Source: Methylobacterium sp. J-078 (GTDB taxonomy: Bacteria; Pseudomonadota; Alphaproteobacteria; Rhizobiales; Beijerinckiaceae). Taken from it: a stretch of DNA of 64,000 nt. Shown piece after piece: positions 25,439 to 35,086 of this stretch; position 1 is the first letter of the stretch, and each line of letters begins with the position of its first letter. The position numbers were made by a program, and so were the translations under genes. The notes beneath the pieces were generated by a model. The model did no database searches. It was not told where the DNA came from and saw nothing but the letters and a program-made list of their open reading frames with translations. The DNA lies in assembly GCF_022829285.1 (NCBI RefSeq), contig NZ_JAKSYI010000110.1, positions 43,686 to 107,685 of the forward strand, in the 5' to 3' direction.

Positions 25439-26764
25439 ATGGCCGAGACACTTGCCCCCCGGTCCTCCGTCACGCGTGCGCCATCGACGCGCGTCCTGCG
25501 CGGCCTCGACGCCCTAAACTTCTTCCTCGCCGACGTCCGCGACGGGCTCGGTCCGTACCTCGCGATCTACCTGATCGCCGTGCGCGGCCCCGACCAGGGC
25601 TGGAACGAAGCGACCACCGGCCTGATCATGACCATCGCGGGTATCGCCGGCCTCATCGCCCAGACGCCGGCCGGGGCGCTGATCGACCGGACCAACCACA
25701 AGCGCGCCATCGTCATCGCCGCAGCGATCGCCGTGACCGCGAGCTGCCTCGTCCTGCCGTTTATCTCCAACTTCTACGCGGTCGCCGCCACGCAGTCGGT
25801 GGCCGGCATCGCGGGGGCGATCTTCCCGCCGGCGCTGGCCGCCATCACCCTTGGCGTCGTCGGCCCGAAGATGTTCGCCAAGCGCATCGGCCGCAACGAA
25901 GGCTTCAACCACGCCGGCAACGCGGCCTCTGCGGCGATCGCGGGCGGCACCGCCTACTTCTTCGGACCGATCGTGGTGTTCTGGCTGATGGCGCTGCTAG
26001 CCCTCTGCAGCATCGGCGCCATGCTGATGGTGCCGGCCGATGCCATCGACGACGACCTCGCCCGCGGCCTCGACCAGACCGAGACCCAGGCCCGCACCGA
26101 GGGGCAGGAGGAGCCCTCCGGTCTCACCGCGCTCCTGAAGAACAAGTACCTACTGCTCTTCGCCGTCCTGGCGGCCCTGTTCCACCTGTCGAACGCCGCG
26201 ATGCTGACCTCTGTGGGGCAGCTCTTGACGAAGCTCTCCGGCAAGGACAACGCCACCTCGCTGATCGCGATCTGCATCGTGGCGGCACAGCTGGTGATGG
26301 TGCCGGTGGCGGTCTTCGTCGGCGCCAAGGCCGACGCGATCGGGCGCAAGCCGATCTTCCTCGCCGCCTTCAGCGTACTGGCGATCCGCGGCGTCCTCTA
26401 CACTCTGTCGGACAACCCGTTCTACCTCGTGGGCGTCCAACTCCTCGACGGCATCGGCGCCGGCATCTACGGCGCGCTCTTCCCCGTCATCGTCGCCGAC
26501 CTGACACGCGGCACCGGTCGGTTCAACGTCTCGCAGGGCGCGGTCGCGACCGCCCAGAGCCTGGGTGCGGCGCTGAGCGCGACGCTTGCCGGCCTCATCA
26601 TCGTGTCGGCGGGCTACTCCACCGCCTTCCTGTCCCTGGCGGCCATCGCCGCCCTCGGCTTCGCCCTCTACCTCTTCGCGATGCCGGAAACGCGCGGCTA
26701 CGAGCCCGGCCGCTCCGGCGCCGATGACGGCGGCCTGACGCCCGTCCCCGTGCCGGCGGCCTGA
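25439..26764 (+). CDS. MFS transporter
   Basis: A 441-residue 12-helix carrier. The cytoplasmic loop between helices 2 and 3 reads GALIDRTNHKRAIV and its second-half counterpart ADAIGRKPIF, both classical MFS signatures. The N-terminus is FFLADVRDGLGPYLAIYLIAVRGPDQGW. The substrate is unknown. It is separated by five bases from the next gene and begins a four-gene run (25439-30190). The start ATG 25439 follows GGAAG; a longer in-frame reading adds an Arg-rich stretch. Confidence 0.88.
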   Translation: MAETLAPRSSVTRAPSTRVLRGLDALNFFLADVRDGLGPYLAIYLIAVRGPDQGWNEATTGLIMTIAGIAGLIAQTPAGALIDRTNHKRAIVIAAAIAVTASCLVLPFISNFYAVAATQSVAGIAGAIFPPALAAITLGVVGPKMFAKRIGRNEGFNHAGNAASAAIAGGTAYFFGPIVVFWLMALLALCSIGAMLMVPADAIDDDLARGLDQTETQARTEGQEEPSGLTALLKNKYLLLFAVLAALFHLSNAAMLTSVGQLLTKLSGKDNATSLIAICIVAAQLVMVPVAVFVGAKADAIGRKPIFLAAFSVLAIRGVLYTLSDNPFYLVGVQLLDGIGAGIYGALFPVIVADLTRGTGRFNVSQGAVATAQSLGAALSATLAGLIIVSAGYSTAFLSLAAIAALGFALYLFAMPETRGYEPGRSGADDGGLTPVPVPAA

Positions 26765-26769
26765 CCGCC

Positions 26770-27885
26770 ATGAGCGCCGCCGACGACATCCTCGCCTTCG
26801 CCCATATCGGCGACCTGCACCTCACCGCCGCGGACACCGACAACGCCCGCGATTTCCGCGCCATCGTGGACCAGATCAACGCCGTGGACGGACTCGATTT
26901 CGTCTACGTGCCCGGCGACAACGCCGACAACGGCACGCCGGAGCAGTACGCCCTAGTCCGGGCCGGGCTCGACCGCCTGCGCCGGCCGGTCCACGTGATC
27001 ACCGGCGACCACGACATGGAGGGCGGAAGCCTCGACGCTTTCTATACCGGCCTCGGCGCCCCGCGCCTGCCCTATGGGGTGACGGTGTCGGGCACCCGCT
27101 GCCTGTTCCTCGACATGTGCGGGCCGGGCTCCGGCGGACCGGATTTCCGCCTCGGCGCCGAGCAGATCGCCTGGCTCCGGCGGGAGGTGGACGCCGCCGA
27201 GGCGGAGGGACACGACTGCGCCCTGTTCATGCACAGCTACCCCGCCGACCTCAAGAGGGAGGGCGAGGCCGAGACCGTCGCCGAGATCGTGCACCGCTCG
27301 CGCATCCGCCTCGTCGAGATGGGGCACACCCATTACAACGAGCTCGCCAATGACGGCCGGACCATCTACGCGGCGACCCGCTCGACGGGCCAGATCGAGG
27401 AAGGGCCGGTCGGCTACGCGATCGCGGCGATCGACCGGGGCGTGGTAAGCTGGCGCTTCAAGGAACTGGCGCAGGGCTGGCCCTTCGTGGTGATCACCGC
27501 GCCGGCCGACCGGCGCCTCGCCCATGCCGAGGACCACATCGTCTCGGGCACCACCGAGATCCGCGCCCTGGTGCTCGGTGCCGGCCGGATCGCGGTCTGC
27601 GAGTTCAGCATCGATGGCGGTCCCTGGCGCCCCATGCGGCGCGCCGAGGGCGAGCGCCGCTTCCGCGCCACGGTCGACTGGCCGGTGGGAGGCCGTCGCC
27701 TCGCCGTCCGGGCGCAGGATTCCGAGGGCGGCGTCGGCGAGGACCGGATCGAGCCGGCCGGCGACGTCGGTGCCCTCGTCCGCTCCAAGGGCCTCGGCAG
27801 CGACGCCGATTCCGTCGGTGCCTGGCCGGACCGGGGCATCCTCGGCACCCAGCTCGGCCCGAACCGCAACGGGCGCCACTGGTAG
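26770..27885 (+). CDS. Calcineurin-like metallophosphoesterase
   Basis: A 371-residue enzyme with all motifs of the family: GDLHL (14-18), GDNAD (about 48-52), GDHDM (about 79-83), HSY and GHTHYNE (about 185-191), which bind two metal ions. The last 100 residues (from about VVITAPADRRLAH) form a beta-rich C-terminal domain like the Ig/metallophosphatase C-terminal module. It lacks a signal peptide and acts in the cytoplasm, on an unknown phosphodiester or monoester. It sits between the MFS and an ArsB/NhaD-type transporter in the same transcript. Confidence 0.88.
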   Translation: MSAADDILAFAHIGDLHLTAADTDNARDFRAIVDQINAVDGLDFVYVPGDNADNGTPEQYALVRAGLDRLRRPVHVITGDHDMEGGSLDAFYTGLGAPRLPYGVTVSGTRCLFLDMCGPGSGGPDFRLGAEQIAWLRREVDAAEAEGHDCALFMHSYPADLKREGEAETVAEIVHRSRIRLVEMGHTHYNELANDGRTIYAATRSTGQIEEGPVGYAIAAIDRGVVSWRFKELAQGWPFVVITAPADRRLAHAEDHIVSGTTEIRALVLGAGRIAVCEFSIDGGPWRPMRRAEGERRFRATVDWPVGGRRLAVRAQDSEGGVGEDRIEPAGDVGALVRSKGLGSDADSVGAWPDRGILGTQLGPNRNGRHW

Positions 27886-27935
27886 GGCGCATCCGCCCTG
27901 CCCGACTTTCTTTCCGACCAAGGATTCCGAGCCCG

Positions 27936-29204
27936 ATGGGTGCGCTGACGCTGACCCCGAACCTCGTCACATGGGTGATCGCCGCCGTGGCCACCTTGGG
28001 GGTGATCACCCGGCCCTTCTCCTGGCCGGAGGCGATCTGGGCCGTGCTGGGCGCCGCCGCCCTCGTGGTCTTCGGTCTGATGCCGGCCGGGACCGCCTGG
28101 GAGGGCGTCCTCAAGGGCACGGACGTCTACCTCTTCCTCATCGGCATGATGCTGATGTCCGAGGTGGCGCGGAAGGAGGGGCTGTTCGACTGGCTCGCCA
28201 GCATTGCGGTGCGGGCGGCCAAGGGTTCTCCCACCCGCCTGTTCACCCTGATCTACATCGTCGGCACGGTGGTGACGGTCTTTCTCTCCAACGATGCCTG
28301 CGCGGTGGTGCTCACCCCCGCCGTCTACGCCGCCACGAAGGCCGCCAAGGTCGAGAACCCGCTGCCCTATCTCCTGATCTGCGCCTTCATCGCCAACGCG
28401 GCGAGCTTCGTTTTGCCGACCTCGAACCCGGCCAACCTCGTGGTCTTCGCCGAGCACATGCCCCCGCTCACGCAGTGGCTGGCGATGTTCGCGCTGCCCT
28501 CGGCGCTCGCCATCGTCGCCACTTACGCCACCCTGCGCCTGAGCCAGAACTCCGTCCTGCGGAGCCAGCAGGTCGCCACCGATGTCGAGGCCGTGCACCT
28601 GTCGCGGACCGGGCTCGTGGCCGGGCTCGGCATCGTGGCCACCGGCGGCGTGCTCATCGGCGCCTCTGCCCTGGGGCTCGACCTCGGCCTGCCCACCTTC
28701 GTGGCCGGCGGTCTCACCACGGCGGCTGTCCTCCTGATGAAGCGCGGCGGCCTCGTCGAGGTCGCCAAGGACGTCTCCTGGAGCGTGCTGCCCCTGGTCG
28801 CCGGCCTGTTCGTGCTGGTCGAGGCGCTGGAAAAGACCGGCGTACTGCGAATGATCGCCGATGGGCTGAAGCAGGCGGCCGCCGCCTCGCCCGTCGAGAC
28901 CGCCTGGGGCGCCGGCACCCTGATCGCGGTGCTGTGCAACCTCGTCAACAACCTGCCGGCCGGCCTGATCGCGGGTGCGGCGGTCCAGACCGCGCATGTG
29001 CCCGACAAGGTGGCGGGCGCCGTGCTGATCGGCGTCGACATCGGCCCGAACCTGTCGGTGACGGGTTCGCTCGCCACCATCCTGTGGCTGACCGCGATCC
29101 GCCGCGAGGGCCAGGACGTCGGCTTCTGGCGCTTCCTCAAGCTCGGGCTCCTGGTCATGCCGCCCGCCCTCCTGCTCGCGCTGGCCGGCCTCCTCCTCGT
29201 CTGA
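27936..29204 (+). CDS. ArsB/NhaD-family ion transporter
   Basis: A 422-residue membrane protein with about 11 helices and two-fold internal symmetry. The hairpin-like signature is VVTVFLSNDACAVVLTPAVYAA in the first half and NLVNNLPAGLIAGAA with GVDIGPNLSVTGSLATILWL in the second, the same pattern as ArsB. Members export arsenite or exchange Na+/H+ or take up anions. No arsR or arsC adjoins it, so an arsenic role is less likely than for the arsB at 5056. It belongs to the MFS-phosphoesterase-YdcZ run. Confidence 0.85.
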   Translation: MGALTLTPNLVTWVIAAVATLGVITRPFSWPEAIWAVLGAAALVVFGLMPAGTAWEGVLKGTDVYLFLIGMMLMSEVARKEGLFDWLASIAVRAAKGSPTRLFTLIYIVGTVVTVFLSNDACAVVLTPAVYAATKAAKVENPLPYLLICAFIANAASFVLPTSNPANLVVFAEHMPPLTQWLAMFALPSALAIVATYATLRLSQNSVLRSQQVATDVEAVHLSRTGLVAGLGIVATGGVLIGASALGLDLGLPTFVAGGLTTAAVLLMKRGGLVEVAKDVSWSVLPLVAGLFVLVEALEKTGVLRMIADGLKQAAAASPVETAWGAGTLIAVLCNLVNNLPAGLIAGAAVQTAHVPDKVAGAVLIGVDIGPNLSVTGSLATILWLTAIRREGQDVGFWRFLKLGLLVMPPALLLALAGLLLV

Positions 29205-29216
29205 TCCCTCGCGTCT

Positions 29217-29252
29217 CAGCCCGAAGTTCCCAGCCCGAAGTTCCCAGCCCAA
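29217..29252 (+). repeat. Tandem 14-bp repeat just before the YdcZ-type gene
   Basis: CAGCCCGAAGTTCC occurs twice in tandem (29217-29230, 29231-29244) and a third, broken copy (CAGCCCAA) follows. It ends eight bases before GTG 29261, so it lies in the leader where the ribosome binds, and no normal Shine-Dalgarno is seen there. Slippage could vary the leader length. Confidence 0.75.
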
Positions 29253-29260
29253 GGTCGCCC

Positions 29261-30190
29261 GTGAACGCCGCACTGCTCTATCCCTTCATCCTCGTCGCGG
29301 GCGTCCTGCAGGCGCTCGGCAATTCGATGAACGCGCAGCTGCGCGGCCGGCTCGTGAACCCCTGGCTCGCCGCCTCGGTCTCGTTCCTGCCGATCGTGTT
29401 CGTGTTCGCCACGCTGTTCCTCGTGATGCCGACGCCGCTGCCCACCCTGGAGACCCTGGGCAAGATGCCCTGGTACGCGCCGCTTGGAGGCGTGGCCGGC
29501 GCGGTGGCGGTGTTCGGCGGGCTCGCCTTCATCGACAAGGTCGGGGCCGGCCCCTTCAACGGCCTGACGCTCACGGCCAACATCCTGGCCTCGCTCGCCA
29601 TGGATTCCTTCGGCCTGTTCGGCCTCCAGGGCGGCGGCTTCAAGCTCATGCCCTGGCTCGGCGGGCTGCTGATGGCGATCGGCGTGTTCTTCATCGCCCG
29701 CACGACCGCCGACAAGGGCGGGGACAAGGATGGCGGGCACGGCCTCAACCCGAAGCTGCTCTACCCCTTCATCGTGGTCGCCGGCATCCTCCAGGCCGTC
29801 GGTGTCGTCTGGAATTCCCAGCTGCGCGGCGCCCTGGTGAACCCCTGGCTCGCCGCCACGGTATCGTTCCTGCCCGTCGTGTTCGTGTTCGTGCTGGTGT
29901 TCCTCGTGCGGCCGACGCCGCTGCCCACGCGGGAGGACGTGTCCGGGGTGCGCTGGTGGATGCCGCTGGCCGGCATCACCGGGGCGGTCGCGGTGTTCGG
30001 CGGCCTGCTCTTCGTCGACAAGGTCGGCGCGGGCGCCTTCAACGGGCTCCTCATCACCGCCAACCTCCTGACCTCGGTGGCTCTCGACCATTTCGGTTGG
30101 GTGGGCATGAAGCAGGTCAAGGCCGGTCCCGCCCGGCTCGGTGGTGCCGCCCTCATGGTCGCCGGCATCGTCCTCATCTCGGTGTTTTGA
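29261..30190 (+). CDS. Fused duplicated YdcZ/DUF606 (DMT superfamily) transporter
   Basis: A 309-residue membrane protein made of two homologous halves. LLYPFILVAGVLQALGNSMNAQLRGRLVNPWLAASVSF (4-41) is repeated as LLYPFIVVAGILQAVGVVWNSQLRGALVNPWLAATVSF (about 166-203). Both continue with FGGLAFIDKVGAGPFNGL or its close copy. Single YdcZ proteins have about 140-150 residues and four or five helices, and usually work as pairs, so this is a fused pair. Start is GTG 29261; the spacer (about 150-165: DKGGDKDGG) is a charged linker. The substrate is unknown. Confidence 0.88.
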   Translation: MNAALLYPFILVAGVLQALGNSMNAQLRGRLVNPWLAASVSFLPIVFVFATLFLVMPTPLPTLETLGKMPWYAPLGGVAGAVAVFGGLAFIDKVGAGPFNGLTLTANILASLAMDSFGLFGLQGGGFKLMPWLGGLLMAIGVFFIARTTADKGGDKDGGHGLNPKLLYPFIVVAGILQAVGVVWNSQLRGALVNPWLAATVSFLPVVFVFVLVFLVRPTPLPTREDVSGVRWWMPLAGITGAVAVFGGLLFVDKVGAGAFNGLLITANLLTSVALDHFGWVGMKQVKAGPARLGGAALMVAGIVLISVF

Positions 30191-30494
30191 GCGGCCCCTG
30201 CCTGTTCGAAAACGCGAAGCTTGAGGACAAGCAGTTGCAGCCGCCGGGAAACGTTGGCCTTTTCGGCACCCGGCGTGCTAGACCCCTGACGATCCCGCCC
30301 GGAGCCGATCCGCGTCAAGGGTGTGTGGACAGCCTCTCGTGCCGCCCGATTGCCGGCTCCCGGTCTAGTCCGGCGCGCGTCACGACCTGATCGGTCACCG
30401 GAATCCGGCGCCCGGACCGCCCACGCGGCCGCGCCGACGGGCATCCACGACGCCGTGCCGTGCGCGTGCGGGAGGGTTCAAGGACAGGAATGCG
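30191..30494. other. 304-bp intergenic stretch, nothing recognised
   Basis: No reading with a start and ribosome-binding site and no strong hairpin with a T run. It may hold the promoter of the small gene at 30495. Confidence 0.4.
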
Positions 30495-30719
30495 ATGAGC
30501 GACGAGACCGACGCCCGGACCCGATCCGAGGAGCGTGCCGAGCGTGCCGAGCGGATGGCCAAGGAAGGCGCCCAGGCCATGGCCGAGCACCTCGCCTCGG
30601 TGAAGGCCGTGGACGAGCGGACGGTGAAGCTGCGGGCCCTGCGCCTCGCCAAGGAGGCCGCCGACGCCGAGGCGAAGGCCGCCGCCCCGCCGCCCGCGCC
30701 CAAGCGCAAGCGCTCCTGA
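30495..30719 (+). CDS. Small charged coiled-coil protein, unknown function
   Basis: A 74-residue protein made almost wholly of helix-forming charged residues (ERAERAERMAKEGAQAMAEHL, then LRLAKEAADAEAKAAA) and ending in a Lys/Arg-rich tail (PKRKRS). It probably forms a coiled coil and may bind nucleic acid through the tail; both are inferred from composition. ACAGGA precedes ATG 30495. It is followed 23 bases later by the next gene. Confidence 0.6.
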   Translation: MSDETDARTRSEERAERAERMAKEGAQAMAEHLASVKAVDERTVKLRALRLAKEAADAEAKAAAPPPAPKRKRS

Positions 30720-30742
30720 GACGGCCCGGCGGAGGAGAAGCC

Positions 30743-31000
30743 ATGGCATTCGATCGCTCCCGTCGACCGAGCGACCCGCGACAGGCCGCCGAGGCGGCCT
30801 TCAAGGCCGCCACCACCAAGCCCGTCGAGACCGCCAAGCCGGTCGCCTCCGCTCCGGCGGCACCGGCCTCGGCCGTGCCCGGCGCCCGCGAGATGGTGAG
30901 CCTGCGCATCGACCGCGCCGTGCTCGAGCATTTCCAGAAGGATGGTCCCGGCTGGCAGGACCGCATCAACGCGGTGCTCAAGGTCGCCGCCGGCCTCTAG
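30743..31000 (+). CDS. BrnA-like protein (BrnA antitoxin-type C-terminus)
   Basis: An 85-residue protein: a low-complexity Ala/Lys/Pro-rich N-terminus (1-48), then EMVSLRIDRAVLEHFQKDGPGWQDRINAVLKVAAG. That block matches the BrnA antitoxin C-terminus, a ribbon-helix-helix-like DNA-binding segment where a conserved WQ.RIN.vL motif is typical. GGAGGAGAAG precedes ATG 30743. No BrnT toxin is next to it, so it may be a solitary regulator or an orphan antitoxin. Confidence 0.7.
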   Translation: MAFDRSRRPSDPRQAAEAAFKAATTKPVETAKPVASAPAAPASAVPGAREMVSLRIDRAVLEHFQKDGPGWQDRINAVLKVAAGL

Positions 31001-31046
31001 GCGGAGCGGCGCATTGCGGCGTCTGCACCGGGTCGGCCGACGATGA

Positions 31047-31529
31047 CTAGCCGAACCCGCCCCGCTTCAGCCGCATCACGGTCCGGTCGAGGGCACCGAG
31101 GAACGCGGAGCGGTCGCGGGCCGAGAATGGCTTTGGGCCGCCGGTGATCGCGCCGGCCTCGCGCAGGTCCTGCATCAGGTTGCGAGTTGCGAGCGCCATG
31201 CCGATCCCGCTCTCGCTGAACGGTTTGCCGGTGGGCGCGAGCACCTCCGCACCCGCCTTCACGCAGCGGCTGGCCAGGGGCACGTCGGCCGTGACCACGA
31301 TGGCGCCGGGCCGCGCCCGCTCGGCGATCCAGTCGTCCGCGGCATCGAACCCGTCGCTGACCACCACCCGTTCGATCCAGGGCTCGCGCGGCAGCGCCAG
31401 GAAGCTGTTGGCGACGACGTAGACGTGGAGCCCGTAGCGGCCGGCGACGCGGTAGGTCTCGTCCTTCACCGGGCAGGCATCCGCGTCGATATAGACCACG
31501 ATGCTGCGCGATGTCTCGACTTCGGTCAT
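31047..31529 (-). CDS. YaiI/YqxD (DUF188) family protein
   Basis: A 160-residue PIN-like protein. It starts [19 protein letters not shown] (about 11-29), the DUF188 signature with clustered aspartates, followed by [17 protein letters not shown] and the C-terminal [17 protein letters not shown]. The fold is a PIN-type nuclease fold, but no activity is known. Its start overlaps the cyclase stop (ATGA at 31526-31529), which ties the two in one transcript. Confidence 0.9.
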   Translation of the reverse strand: MTEVETSRSIVVYIDADACPVKDETYRVAGRYGLHVYVVANSFLALPREPWIERVVVSDGFDAADDWIAERARPGAIVVTADVPLASRCVKAGAEVLAPTGKPFSESGIGMALATRNLMQDLREAGAITGGPKPFSARDRSAFLGALDRTVMRLKRGGFG

Positions 31530-32590
31530 TGCGCGGCGACCGCCCGTGGCAGGGCGGCGTCCACGTCCCCCGCCCCGATCCGCTCCAGGGTCGAGACGCT
31601 GAGCGGCTGGCCGCGCCCGCGTAGGGCGTGGGCGCCGAGGGAGCGGGCGCGGATGCCCGCGGGCAGGCGCGCGATCCGGGCGAGGAGATCGTCGGAGACC
31701 AGGATTTCGGTGCCGAGGGGCCGGCACAGGGATTCGATGCGCGCTGTCACGTTCACCGCATCGCCGAAATACGCGATCTTGTGCCGGTCGACGCCGACTT
31801 CCGCCGTGACGATCGAGCCGCCGTGCAGGGCGGCGCGCAGGCGCGGCACGGTGCCGAACCGCGCCGTCCAGGCCTCGGAATCCGCCTCCAGCCGGTCCAT
31901 CACGTCGAACACGCAGGCCACGCAGCGCGCGTCCTTGAGGCCGCGGGCCATCGGCCAGGTGATCATCGCCATGTCGCCGATATAGTCGTCGATGGAGCCG
32001 GCGTTGCGCCGGACCGGCTCGGCGAGTGCCGCGAAGACCGCCCCGAGATAGGCCTGGGCCTTGAGGTCGCCGTGCGTCTCGGCGAAGGCGGTCGAGCCGA
32101 CCACGTCGAGGAACAGGAAGATGCGCTCCTCGCGCACCGGCTGGTGATAGCGCCCGACGAGGAAGTTCACGAACACCTCGCCGCCGATCAGGTCGCGCAT
32201 GCGGATGACGAAGACGAGCATCGCCGAGACCGCGAGGCAGTAGGCCAGCACCCGGGGCGTGATCCGCACGGCGTGGCTGAGGTCGTCGTTGGTCAGTCCG
32301 AGGGCCCAGACCAGAAGTCCGCCGAGCGCGATGCCCGCGGCGATCATCAGCACATAGGCGAACTCCGCCGCCGGCACGTAGAATTTGGCCGGCATCCGGC
32401 GCATCCGCGCCTGAAGGCCACCGAGGATCATACCCCGGTCGAAGGCCAGGGTCGTCGCGCCCACTGCGAGGCCGTAGGTCAGGCCGGCGAGGGGGGTCGC
32501 GCCGCCGGCGAACAGCACGTTGTAGAGCAGGCCCGCTCCGCCGCAGGCGATGAGGATGAGGAGCCAGAACCAGCGGTGCTGCGGCAGCAT
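31526..32590 (-). CDS. Membrane-anchored class III adenylate/guanylate cyclase
   Basis: A 354-residue protein. Residues about 1-130 carry four hydrophobic segments ([75 protein letters not shown]). The C-terminal cyclase domain has the metal-binding aspartates in [12 protein letters not shown] and [11 protein letters not shown] and the transition-state block [14 protein letters not shown]. It makes cAMP (or cGMP) in response to a membrane or intracellular signal. The start ATG 32590 follows the hydrophobic beginning; a longer reading adds an Arg/Pro-rich stretch. Confidence 0.88.
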   Translation of the reverse strand: MLPQHRWFWLLILIACGGAGLLYNVLFAGGATPLAGLTYGLAVGATTLAFDRGMILGGLQARMRRMPAKFYVPAAEFAYVLMIAAGIALGGLLVWALGLTNDDLSHAVRITPRVLAYCLAVSAMLVFVIRMRDLIGGEVFVNFLVGRYHQPVREERIFLFLDVVGSTAFAETHGDLKAQAYLGAVFAALAEPVRRNAGSIDDYIGDMAMITWPMARGLKDARCVACVFDVMDRLEADSEAWTARFGTVPRLRAALHGGSIVTAEVGVDRHKIAYFGDAVNVTARIESLCRPLGTEILVSDDLLARIARLPAGIRARSLGAHALRGRGQPLSVSTLERIGAGDVDAALPRAVAAQ

Positions 32591-32863
32591 CAGCGGCGTC
32601 CCCCGTGCGGCGCCCCGGCGGGGGCCGGCGGCGGCGATCCGGCAGGGATTGGGGAGGGAGCAGCGCTGCGCAACGGATGAGCCCCTTCGGGGATGGGCCC
32701 GAAGGCGGCGCAGCCCCTTGGCGCACCGAGCTTCGAACCCCGTCCTGATCACCGTCGCATGATGGCGCGAGTAAGGCCAAGGTGACGCAGGCAGCCGGAT
32801 CGGGGACCGGTGTGGCTGCCGTGCGTTGGCAGGGTGGATCACCATCATGCGAGGACGAGGCCG

Positions 32864-33703
32864 ATGCGGAGCAGGATTTTCGGTGCGGCGGACCGGGCGG
32901 TGCCCGTCATCGGGCAGGGCACCTGGCACCTCGACCAGGCGGACCGCGCGACCGCCGTCGCGACGCTGCGGGCGGGCCTCGACGCCGGCATGACGCATAT
33001 CGACACCGCCGAGATGTACGGCGAGGCCGAACCCCTAGTGGGCGAGGCCATCGCGGGCCGGCGCGCCGAGGTGTTCCTGGTGTCGAAGGTGGTGCCGGGC
33101 AATGCCAGCCGGGCAGGCGTGGTCGCGGCCTGCGAGCGCTCGCTCAAGCGCCTCGGCACCGACCACCTCGACGCCTACCTGCTGCACTGGCCCGGCCGCT
33201 ATCCGCTGGAGGACACCATCGCGGGGTTCGATGCCCTGAAGCGCCAGGGCAAGATCCTGTCCTGGGGGGTGAGCAACTTCGACGTCGCCGATCTGGACGA
33301 GGCCCTGGCGATCGCCGGCCCGGGGCAGATCGCCTGCAATCAGGTCCTCTACCACCTGCAGGAGCGCGCCATCGAGCACACGGTCCTGCCCTGGTGCCGG
33401 CGCAACGGCGTCGCCCTCGTCGGCTACTCGCCCTTCGGCAGCGGCGATTTCCCCGAGGCCGGAAGCGCCGGGGGCCGGGTGCTCGCACGCCTCGCGGAGG
33501 CACATGGCACGACGCCACGCGGTATCGCCGTCGCGTTCCTGACACGCGAGGAGGGCACCTTCACCATTCCAAAGACGGCGCGGCCGGAGCGGGCACGCGA
33601 GAACGCGGCGGCGGGGGCGATCACCCTGACGCCGGAGGATCTAGCGGCCCTCGATGCGGCCTTCCCGCGCGGTCCGCGCCCACGCAGCCTGCCGATGCTG
33701 TAG
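32864..33703 (+). CDS. Aldo/keto reductase
   Basis: A 279-residue (beta/alpha)8 NADPH-dependent oxidoreductase. The catalytic tetrad is visible: D in [11 protein letters not shown] in the same loop, K in [10 protein letters not shown] and H in [14 protein letters not shown] residues follow in [18 protein letters not shown]. The class reduces aldehydes such as methylglyoxal. It resembles YhdN/DkgA-type enzymes by length. It is divergent from the cyclase and followed by the porin with 84 bases between. Confidence 0.93.
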   Translation: MRSRIFGAADRAVPVIGQGTWHLDQADRATAVATLRAGLDAGMTHIDTAEMYGEAEPLVGEAIAGRRAEVFLVSKVVPGNASRAGVVAACERSLKRLGTDHLDAYLLHWPGRYPLEDTIAGFDALKRQGKILSWGVSNFDVADLDEALAIAGPGQIACNQVLYHLQERAIEHTVLPWCRRNGVALVGYSPFGSGDFPEAGSAGGRVLARLAEAHGTTPRGIAVAFLTREEGTFTIPKTARPERARENAAAGAITLTPEDLAALDAAFPRGPRPRSLPML

Positions 33704-33787
33704 CGGACCGGGCGAAGTTGTGGCCAATGGCCGGGAACGATCTGGAGCGGACGGTCCGCGCCGGAGCCGGTGTGCGGAGTGCGAGCG

Positions 33788-35050
33788 ATGGCGCGATGGC
33801 GGGGTTCGGCATGTCTCGGCCTGTGCTGCCTCGCCGGGGCGCCGGCCCTGGCCGAGGAAGCGAAGCCCGACAGGCGCAATCCGGATCAGCCCAACGGCGA
33901 GACCCTGACGATCGACGAGAAGGGCATCACCCTGACCTTCCCCGATGTCGCCAAGCTGCGCATCGGCGGCAAGCTTCAGCTCGATTACGGGGCGGCGGCC
34001 ATTCGGCAGGCCGGCTTCCCGGAGCCGTTCCCCGAGAACTTCGCGGTGCGCCGGGCCTGGATCGAGAGCTACCTCACCCTCGGCAAGAGCCTGGAACTCG
34101 CCTTCCAGTACGATTTCGCCGACCCGATGCGGCCGATCAACGATGCGGCCGCCGCCTATACGGGCTTCGAGAACACCCTGCTGACGGTGGGCAACATGAA
34201 GGAGCCCTTCAGCCTCGACCAACTCACCGGCGACAACACCACCCTGTTCACGGAGCGCTCGCTGGCCGACGCCTTCGCACCGGCCCGCAATCTCGGCTTC
34301 GCGCTGGGCCACCACGGGGAGGACTGGACCGTGGTCGCCAGCGTCTTCGGCGGCAATGCCAACACCGGGGTGGGCAGCGAGGGCGTGGCCGCCACGGCGC
34401 GCGCCACCTACGCGCTCCTCCACGAGGACGACCGCGTTCTGCATCTCGGCCTCGCGGGAAGCTTTCGCGATCTGCCCCGCGACGGGCAGGGGCTGTCCCT
34501 GTCGAGTCGCTCCGAGGCGTTCCTGTACCAGCGCAATTTCGTCGATACCGGCGACATCCGCGATGCGTTGAGCGTCGGCCGGATCGGCCTGGAGGCGGCC
34601 TATCGCGAGGGGCCGTTCCTGATCCAGGCCGAGTACATCCGCACCGGGGTGGAGCGCACCGGCGGCGCCCGCGCGGTGAGCTTCCAGGGTGGCTACGTCC
34701 AGGCCAGCGTCGTCCTCAACGGCAAGGGCCGGGCCTACAAGCTCGCCCCAGATTACGGCGCCACCTACGCGACCTTCTCCGGCGTGCAGGTGGCGGAGGC
34801 CGACCGGGTCTCGCGGGGCGGGATCGGCGTGTTCGAACTCGGCACCCGCTTCAGCGCCATCGACCTCGATGACGCAGGCATCCGCGGCGGCATCGAGCGC
34901 GACGTCACGGTGGGACTGAACTGGTATCCCGACCGCAACATCCGCATCGTGGCCGACTACGTCCGCTCCCATACCAGCCCCTCGGCGGTGCAGGGCGGCC
35001 GCGCCATCGACGCCGACGCCTTCATCGGGCGGTTTCAGCTCTACTGGTGA
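33788..35050 (+). CDS. OprP/OprO-like (phosphate-selective) porin
   Basis: A 420-residue outer-membrane protein with a signal peptide (MARWRGSACLGLCCLAGAPALA-EE). The mature part is a porin of the OprP/OprO family: LRIGGKLQLDYGAA, FAVRRAWIESYLTLGKSLELAFQYDF, then LTVGNMKEPFSLDQLTGDN, RNLGFALG and the final WYPDRNIRIVADYVRSHT, ending in FQLYW with a C-terminal aromatic residue. Members make trimeric anion-selective channels. Phosphate preference is inferred from family, not from residues seen here. Start ATG 33788 is used because it begins the signal; ATG 33770 adds six residues. Confidence 0.9.
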   Translation: MARWRGSACLGLCCLAGAPALAEEAKPDRRNPDQPNGETLTIDEKGITLTFPDVAKLRIGGKLQLDYGAAAIRQAGFPEPFPENFAVRRAWIESYLTLGKSLELAFQYDFADPMRPINDAAAAYTGFENTLLTVGNMKEPFSLDQLTGDNTTLFTERSLADAFAPARNLGFALGHHGEDWTVVASVFGGNANTGVGSEGVAATARATYALLHEDDRVLHLGLAGSFRDLPRDGQGLSLSSRSEAFLYQRNFVDTGDIRDALSVGRIGLEAAYREGPFLIQAEYIRTGVERTGGARAVSFQGGYVQASVVLNGKGRAYKLAPDYGATYATFSGVQVAEADRVSRGGIGVFELGTRFSAIDLDDAGIRGGIERDVTVGLNWYPDRNIRIVADYVRSHTSPSAVQGGRAIDADAFIGRFQLYW

Positions 35051-35086
35051 CGCGATGTCCCGGCCGGGGAACGCGCGGTCGGACCG

